DNA of 64,000 nt. It comes from an uncultured Bacteroidales bacterium. GTDB taxonomy: Bacteria > Bacteroidota > Bacteroidia > Bacteroidales > UBA932. The first letter of the stretch is position 1; every line of letters begins with the position of its first letter. The notes below the pieces were generated by a model. That model ran no database searches, was not told the origin of the DNA, and saw only the letters and a list, made by a program, of their open reading frames with translations. Shown one piece after another: positions 58,964 through 64,000 of the stretch. The position numbers and the translations under genes are program-made. Location of the stretch: contig ONQC01000011.1 in the NCBI GenBank assembly GCA_900319855.1, forward strand, positions 20,850 to 84,849, read 5' to 3'.

Positions 58964-60838
58964 CTATTCGTAACGGAATGCGCGGTAGGAGTGGGGGTTG
59001 AGCGTCATGGAAGCCCGTACGGAAGGGGTCATATAGCGGCGGAAGAAGGCCGGGACCTGGTCTTCAGCCGCTTCCACGATTTCTCCAGACTCAAGGTCGG
59101 TAAACTTGGTCATGCCAGGTTTTCCGACCAATTTGATATCGACCGGTTCATCGTTGAAGTTCTCGACAATGACCGTCTTATTGTCATAGAGGAAGAGACC
59201 GACCTTGGACGGGCCTTCCATATACAGGTCCAGGTCCTTGCTCATGGTACGGCGGATTTCATTCAGCACACCGGCCGGATAATCGTACAGGTTGCCGAAA
59301 TCATCCGGAATCGTAAGGACATAAAGGGTCCCCTTGGAGAAGGTGGCGCGATGCAGGATCGGCCAGCCCGAAACGCCGCGGGTCAGCGGACGGCCGGCAC
59401 TGACGACCTCCCAGCTGTCATTGGTCCAGTAGCGGACCTGCGGGATCAGGATGTCTTTCTCGCTCTTGCCATGACGGCCGAAGTCGTTGACGATGGCCTT
59501 GAGGTCATCGCACTTGAGTTCGACGATCGGGGCGATCTTCTCCGGAACGGCCTTGAGCAGGCCGGTCGTGATGAAGACGTCGCCGCCGCCCATCAACTGC
59601 TCCTCGATCTTCCGGGTCAGGTCCGGATCGGAAGCGGCCTGCTGGGTCAGCAGGACGGTCTTGCGGCCTTTGGGGAAGGCGGGATACATGTCCATCGGAA
59701 GGCCGATCATGCCCAGGTAGTTCTGCAGGAATTCCTCGCCGGGCGCATGATAGACCTTGTAGGAATGGATACCCACGGGATTGCCCAGTTTGCCGACCAG
59801 TTCATCGGCCTGACGCAGGACGACGTCCGCGATACGCGCCATCGTGGTCGGAGTCACGGTTTCCTTGCCATTCTTGAAGGGAGCCGTCATTTCATCATAG
59901 TTCCAGCTGGTTCCCTGGTCCTGCCACGGGCCGCGGTACATCGGATTCAGCCGGACATCCAACAGCTGGTTGTACGCGAAGAGCATGACATCCCGGCCCT
60001 TGGCAATGGCGGTCAGGAAGAGCTGTTCGGCATAGCGGTCCATGCTCATGGTAATGCCGCCGGAGTCGACCCAGCCGCCGCCATTGCGACCGCCGGAGAT
60101 ATTCTCGAAGTACCTCATGATATTGTAGCTGAGGTAGTTCTGCAGATGCTGCGCACCCGCCGGATCACGGGTTTCCGTGCCGGTCCAGACGCCGTCGAAG
60201 ATCTGCGGACCGTCTTCTAGGTTGAAACCCAGGCCCTGGAAATGATCGTACCAGTTCGGGTATTTGATGATGACCTTGACCTTCGGGTTGACGGCCTTGG
60301 CGGGACCGACGACCAGGTTGCGGCCGGCTTCGTTCATCAGGGAAAGGCGGTACTCCGTCCAGGACTTGTCACCCTTGGCCTTGATTTCGACATCCTTCTT
60401 GCTGCTGGTAAAGAAAAAGTCATCCAGCAGGAATTCGTCGAAATGGCGCGCCGTATGCTCGGCGACCTTCTGGACCCAGGCCCGGTTCTCCGGATCGGAG
60501 TAACTGAACGTCTCGAAGTCATTGGGTTCGCTGATGGTGTACGTGATACCGCCGGCGACCTCGATGCCTTGTTTCTCGAAGAACTTTTTGGCTTTCTCCA
60601 AGGTAGCGTCATCGACCAGCAGCATGTCGCGATGCGTTTCCAGATAGATCTTGTCTACATCCAGCTGGCTGGAAATGGTTTTCCACGAGGACTCGAGCCA
60701 CTCGGTGTCTTTCATCTTCTCGACTTCATAAGCCCGGACATAGACCGAGACCTTGAAGTTTTTGTGATGCGCCCGGAGCGGAAAGGCAAGCACACAGCTC
60801 ATCAGAATGAGCAGACACAGTTTAATGATACGATTCAT
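58964..60838 (-). CDS. Putative glycoside-hydrolase-like exported protein
   Basis: A 624-residue protein with a signal peptide (MNRIIKLCLLILMSCVLAFPLRA). The N-terminal half looks like a TIM barrel: VDKIYLETHRDML, GIEVAGGITYTI, HFDEFLLDDFFFTS (acidic pair after a beta strand, as in GHL-type hydrolases) and VKVIIKYPNWYDHFQGLGF. The C-terminal half has a GATase-like segment (TVLLTQQAASDPDLTRKIEEQLMGGGDVFITTG) and a final beta domain. I cannot assign a known GH family. It is transcribed divergently from the GH9 endoglucanase, which supports a role in polysaccharide breakdown. Confidence 0.65.
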   Translation of the reverse strand: MNRIIKLCLLILMSCVLAFPLRAHHKNFKVSVYVRAYEVEKMKDTEWLESSWKTISSQLDVDKIYLETHRDMLLVDDATLEKAKKFFEKQGIEVAGGITYTISEPNDFETFSYSDPENRAWVQKVAEHTARHFDEFLLDDFFFTSSKKDVEIKAKGDKSWTEYRLSLMNEAGRNLVVGPAKAVNPKVKVIIKYPNWYDHFQGLGFNLEDGPQIFDGVWTGTETRDPAGAQHLQNYLSYNIMRYFENISGGRNGGGWVDSGGITMSMDRYAEQLFLTAIAKGRDVMLFAYNQLLDVRLNPMYRGPWQDQGTSWNYDEMTAPFKNGKETVTPTTMARIADVVLRQADELVGKLGNPVGIHSYKVYHAPGEEFLQNYLGMIGLPMDMYPAFPKGRKTVLLTQQAASDPDLTRKIEEQLMGGGDVFITTGLLKAVPEKIAPIVELKCDDLKAIVNDFGRHGKSEKDILIPQVRYWTNDSWEVVSAGRPLTRGVSGWPILHRATFSKGTLYVLTIPDDFGNLYDYPAGVLNEIRRTMSKDLDLYMEGPSKVGLFLYDNKTVIVENFNDEPVDIKLVGKPGMTKFTDLESGEIVEAAEDQVPAFFRRYMTPSVRASMTLNPHSYRAFRYE

Positions 60839-60866
60839 GATTGCGGTGGAGTTTTAGCGTCAAGTA

Positions 60867-60874
60867 CAAATATA
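60867..60874 (-). promoter_or_regulatory. -7 box (TATATTTG) of the GH-like gene
   Basis: On the minus strand TATATTTG precedes the ATG at 60838 by 28 bases; back to back with the GH9 promoter. Confidence 0.65.
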
Positions 60875-60889
60875 GTGAATCTTTTTTCA

Positions 60890-60897
60890 TATATTTG
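60890..60897 (+). promoter_or_regulatory. -7 box (TATATTTG) of the GH9 gene
   Basis: TATATTTG ends 18 bases before the GH9 ATG at 60916; only 15 bases separate it from the divergent box, so one regulator could control both genes. Confidence 0.65.
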
Positions 60898-60915
60898 CAT
60901 ACAAATCACCACACT

Positions 60916-63054
60916 ATGCCACTAAAACGCCATTTTTCCCATTCTTTCCTCACCGTTTCCCTCATGGTCCTCCTCGGGCTTGTCCTGCAGGCAGCCGAGC
61001 CTGTAACCCCGCCTTCCAGCAGCGGTCCCCAAAGCCCGGTCTACCCCGAAACGCCGGGCGCGCCGGATCCCAGCCTGAAACTGCAAGAAATCCGCACAGC
61101 CTCCGACCACGTAATCATCGCTTTGTTTACCAGTGACATCGTCGACCTGGAGGGAATCAGCCTCTACCGGCCCGACCAATGGAAACTGGGGCGCCGGAGC
61201 GTCATCGGCCTGCACAAGTGGGTGACCGAAGCCGAAGGCAGCGAACATCGGGTCTTTATCGAAGTCCCGAAACTGAAAAACGGCAAAAGCTACGTCCTGA
61301 AGACCCCTTACGGAAAGAAACGTTTCCGGTTCAAAGACACGAAGACCCTCTGCGAATCCATCAAGGTCAACCAGGTGGGTTACAGTGCTTTGTCAAATGT
61401 CCGTTACGCGAATTTCGCCATCTGGATGGGCGACGGCGGCAGTACCCGCATCCATGGGGCGCTCCCGGAATACACCGTCATCAACAAACGCGGCCGCAAG
61501 GTGGCGGGCGGCATCCTCCAGGAGGTCGGTGATGACCGGTCCTCGGGCGACCATGTCTACCGGATCGACCTGTCGGCCGTGCCGGAAGGGGGTCCGTACC
61601 GGGTTTCCGTCAAGGGATATGGGGTATCCTATCCTTTCGGCGTCGGCGGGGATTTCTCCCGGAAAGTCGCATGGACCAGTTTCCGCGCCCTGTACCAGCA
61701 GCGCTGCGGCGTCCCGGTGGTCAAGCCATATTCCGATTGGGACATCCGCACGAAGCCCTGCCATGAGACCGTCTACCTGACCTACGGTCCGATCGGCGAA
61801 GCCCGGCTCAAAGTCGAAGGCACGGAACCCACGATCAAGGCCTGGGGCGGCTACCACGATGCCGGCGATGCCGACCGGCGGACCTACCACATGGATGTCT
61901 CCTCCTCCCTGCTCACCACGTATGAGATGTTCCCGGAATACTTCACGGACGACCAGTTCAACATTCCGGACATCTTCGATGAGAATTTCAACATCCTGGG
62001 CAAAGGCAACGGCGTTCCGGACATCATCGACGAGGCCGAATGGGGTACCATGTTCTGGGAATATGTCCAGACCGAGACCGGCGAAATGCCCTGGGGAACC
62101 GAGACGACCGGTTACTCCCCCTTCACCACCTACGACCGCGAAGACCACCTGTTCGGCACCGAGGTCCTCAGCCCCGTCACGGCCGCCTGGGCCTCTGCCC
62201 TCTTCGTGCACCTGGCCCGGATGATCGAGCCCTACAAGCCGGAACGCGCGGAACAGCTCCTGGAGCGTGCTTTCCTTGCCCGCCAGTCCCTTGGCGGACA
62301 GCCGTTCCCGACCTTCGACATGTATTACAATGTCGAAATGTACCTCAAGACCGGAGAAGAGCAGTACCATGACTATATCAAGGCCCATGCGCAGGATGTC
62401 ATGGGGATCGTCAATACTTTCAACGTCGGGACGGAAGGCTTCGCCTACTACGCCTGGCTGCCTTCCTATTTCTGTTCGTACCTGATGGCCAAGGACCGGC
62501 CGACCGATCCGGCCGTCAAGGCGGTCTTCACCGAGGCGTTGCGCCAGACGGCGGAAAAGGAACTCGGATTCCTGGCCGGGAACGCTTATCCGGTCGGTAC
62601 GCCGGAGACCCTGCGCTGGTGGGGCAGCAACGTCGCCCAGGGACAGTATGCCTACCCGATGCTGCTGTACTGGAGACTGTCCGGAGACCAGAAATACATC
62701 GACGGCGTCAGCCAGCTGATGGACTATGTGCTGGGCCTCAACCCGCTGGGCAAATGCTTCATGACGGGGGTCGGCAGCAACCGGGTCCACCATCCGCACG
62801 ACCGCGAGACCGAATATACCCATTATGAAATGGGCTGGGGCATCCGGCCGGGCCTGATCGTCTTCGGCCCGGGACTGATGCGTCCCGAAGGCAGGAGTTA
62901 TCCGGCCATCGACGCATTCTCCACCCCCCGGGAACGGATCTACATCGACAACGTAAACGCCATCTCGCAAAGCGAATTCACCATCTACCAGAGCCTTTGC
63001 TTCCCGGCCTGTATCTATCCGATTCTGACCGGCGGAAGCCAGTACAACTTCTAA
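60916..63054 (+). CDS. Glycoside hydrolase family 9 endoglucanase, exported
   Basis: A 712-residue enzyme: signal-like N-terminus (HSFLTVSLMVLLGLVLQAA), an Ig-like region (about 45-270, with ESIKVNQVGYSALSNVRYA marking the CelD_N domain), then a GH9 (alpha/alpha)6 barrel. The catalytic-base motif is GGYHDAGDADRRTY (Asp pair near 314 and 317). The PHHR-like segment is SNRVHHPHDRET, and the proton-donor Glu lies in NAISQSEFTIYQSL near the end. GH9 enzymes cut beta-1,4-glucan (cellulose, mixed-linkage glucan, xyloglucan). I use ATG 60916; an upstream TTG is rejected. No carbohydrate-binding module is seen. Confidence 0.92.
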   Translation: MPLKRHFSHSFLTVSLMVLLGLVLQAAEPVTPPSSSGPQSPVYPETPGAPDPSLKLQEIRTASDHVIIALFTSDIVDLEGISLYRPDQWKLGRRSVIGLHKWVTEAEGSEHRVFIEVPKLKNGKSYVLKTPYGKKRFRFKDTKTLCESIKVNQVGYSALSNVRYANFAIWMGDGGSTRIHGALPEYTVINKRGRKVAGGILQEVGDDRSSGDHVYRIDLSAVPEGGPYRVSVKGYGVSYPFGVGGDFSRKVAWTSFRALYQQRCGVPVVKPYSDWDIRTKPCHETVYLTYGPIGEARLKVEGTEPTIKAWGGYHDAGDADRRTYHMDVSSSLLTTYEMFPEYFTDDQFNIPDIFDENFNILGKGNGVPDIIDEAEWGTMFWEYVQTETGEMPWGTETTGYSPFTTYDREDHLFGTEVLSPVTAAWASALFVHLARMIEPYKPERAEQLLERAFLARQSLGGQPFPTFDMYYNVEMYLKTGEEQYHDYIKAHAQDVMGIVNTFNVGTEGFAYYAWLPSYFCSYLMAKDRPTDPAVKAVFTEALRQTAEKELGFLAGNAYPVGTPETLRWWGSNVAQGQYAYPMLLYWRLSGDQKYIDGVSQLMDYVLGLNPLGKCFMTGVGSNRVHHPHDRETEYTHYEMGWGIRPGLIVFGPGLMRPEGRSYPAIDAFSTPRERIYIDNVNAISQSEFTIYQSLCFPACIYPILTGGSQYNF

Positions 63055-63057
63055 CGG

Positions 63058-63086
63058 AAAAAGCCAGCCCGGGAGGCTGGCTTTTT
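63058..63086. terminator. Bidirectional terminator between GH9 and the MFS gene
   Basis: AAAAAGCCAGCC, loop CGGGA, GGCTGGCTTTTT: A-run on one side and T-run on the other, ending both convergent genes. Confidence 0.92.
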
Positions 63087-63105
63087 CATTTTCATCCGAA
63101 CCGGA

Positions 63106-64000
63106 TTATTTCCCGGTAGCTTTGTCCAGGCCCAGTTCCGGATGGGCATCGGAAGTCCGGGCAAACAGCAGGGCAATGACGACCGCCGCGATGCAGAGCG
63201 CAACGAACATCACCTCAACGCGGACCGGACCGTTTGCAGCACCGGCAGCCGAGGCACCCAGGATGGCACCGGCGATCCATTTGAAGGAAAGCAGGCCCAG
63301 GTTCTGCACCCAGTAAATCAGCGAATACGTGGTTCCGAGCACCTTGTCCGGAACGATCTTCGGTACGCTCGGCCACAAGGCGGCCGGGACGAGGGAATAC
63401 CCGAACCCGAGGAAGACCATGCTCAGGTATCCGAAGAAAGGGACGCCGGCCGGCGCGAAAGCCAGCAGCAGATGGGCGATCAGTGCCAGGACGGAGCCCA
63501 GGATCATCCAGCGGGTACCGTGGCCCTTCTTGTCGACCAGCAGGCCGAACAGCGGAGCGAAAATGACTGTCGAGAACGGCAGCATGGACACCATCCATCC
63601 GGCCGTGGAGGCCGGGATGTCAAAACGCGGGACCAGGATCGCCCCGGCGAATTTCTTGAAGGCGATGATGCTGCTGTAAAAGAGGACGCAAAGCAGGCCG
63701 AGAAGCCAGAAATTCTTATTGGTCAAAACTTTCCAGACATCAGACAGCCGGAAAGGTTCCTCCCCGGACTGCTCGGAGGGCGTTCCGTTTACCTTATCGA
63801 AACGGGCATCCAGGGCCACGAAGAAAGCCCAGGTGATCAGGCCGGCCACCATCAGTCCCACGCCGAAGACAGCCGGGCGGGCCGTCTCGGCCAAAGAATA
63901 GACATGGCCTGCATTTTCGGCGACCAGCCGCGGGGAAAGGACCAGGGCGACCGCCGTTCCGAGCCGGGCGATCGCCAGCTGGAGGCCCATCGCGAAGGCC
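63106..64000 (-). CDS. MFS transporter (partial, N-terminal half outside window)
   Basis: The visible 298 codons are the C-terminal half of a major facilitator: a central loop (DARFDKVNGTPSEQSGEEPFRLSDVWKVL) and then about six helices (WLLGLLCVLFYSSIIAFKKF, GWMVSMLPFSTVIFAPLFG with the MFS-type DKKGHGTRWM loop, and others). The frame is open to the window edge. Placement after GH9 with a shared terminator suggests sugar or oligosaccharide uptake, but the substrate cannot be read from this part. Confidence 0.85.
   Translation of the reverse strand, partial: AFAMGLQLAIARLGTAVALVLSPRLVAENAGHVYSLAETARPAVFGVGLMVAGLITWAFFVALDARFDKVNGTPSEQSGEEPFRLSDVWKVLTNKNFWLLGLLCVLFYSSIIAFKKFAGAILVPRFDIPASTAGWMVSMLPFSTVIFAPLFGLLVDKKGHGTRWMILGSVLALIAHLLLAFAPAGVPFFGYLSMVFLGFGYSLVPAALWPSVPKIVPDKVLGTTYSLIYWVQNLGLLSFKWIAGAILGASAAGAANGPVRVEVMFVALCIAAVVIALLFARTSDAHPELGLDKATGK

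Overview
The window is a compact, roughly 58-60% GC chromosomal segment of a member of the Bacteroidota, most likely order Bacteroidales. The evidence is the promoter type (-7 boxes of the form TAnnTTTG, several with a TTG/TTTG element 18-20 bp upstream), the lack of clear Shine-Dalgarno sequences at most starts, the dcw gene order without ddl, BACON and OmpA-type envelope proteins, and a formiminotransferase-cyclodeaminase type hut operon. I cannot name the genus. I see no insertion sequence, prophage, integrase or CRISPR array, so this is mostly core chromosome.

Layout. 1-1722 (minus): three small exported proteins (metallo-beta-lactamase-fold hydrolase, nitroreductase, lipocalin-like protein), then tRNA-His. 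2010-9753: a carboxyltransferase related to oxaloacetate decarboxylase alpha, a broken radC, upp, miaB (minus), a lipoprotein, a SPOR protein, rpoN and msrA. 10028-25462: a complete dcw cluster (mraZ, rsmH, ftsL, ftsI, murE, mraY, murD, ftsW, murG, murC, ftsQ, ftsA, ftsZ), preceded by a four-repeat MraZ box with 10-bp spacing. 25589-31327 (minus): HPr-kinase-like protein, truB, rpiB, gltX and a BACON/FN3-like/nuclease lipoprotein. 31397-37918: YgjP-like metallopeptidase, rpsO, pnp, dipeptide epimerase (minus) and nhaC. 37919-38429: a 510-bp gap full of inverted repeats, followed by a small XRE regulator. 38783-45234: histidine catabolism operon ftcD-hutU-hutH-hutI. 45426-50234 (minus): a very large coiled-coil lipoprotein behind an OmpA-family protein. 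50410-57509: recJ, lysS, a TrmH/SpoU methyltransferase, aroE, ssb and purA. 57568-64000: a small exported protein, a ThuA-like protein, a GH-like protein (minus), a GH9 endoglucanase and a partial MFS transporter (minus).

How the genes work together. The dcw cluster carries most of the cytoplasmic peptidoglycan precursor pathway plus the core divisome, probably read from promoters under MraZ control. The hut operon turns histidine into glutamate and a formimino-tetrahydrofolate one-carbon unit. The right end suggests use of beta-glucan type polysaccharide.

Most unusual observations. (1) In-frame repeat-like insertions sit in two RNA-modification genes (truB and the TrmH-family gene); a relative of the truB insert lies between rpiB and gltX. 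(2) The stop codons of msrA, pnp, nhaC and purA lie inside inverted repeats that mirror the gene's 3' end. (3) A heavily structured noncoding stretch follows nhaC and precedes an XRE gene with its own palindrome. (4) The biotinyl-like tail of the carboxyltransferase has no biotin-accepting lysine. I did not find a clear new multi-gene system; the RNA-like region and the repeat insertions are the best leads.
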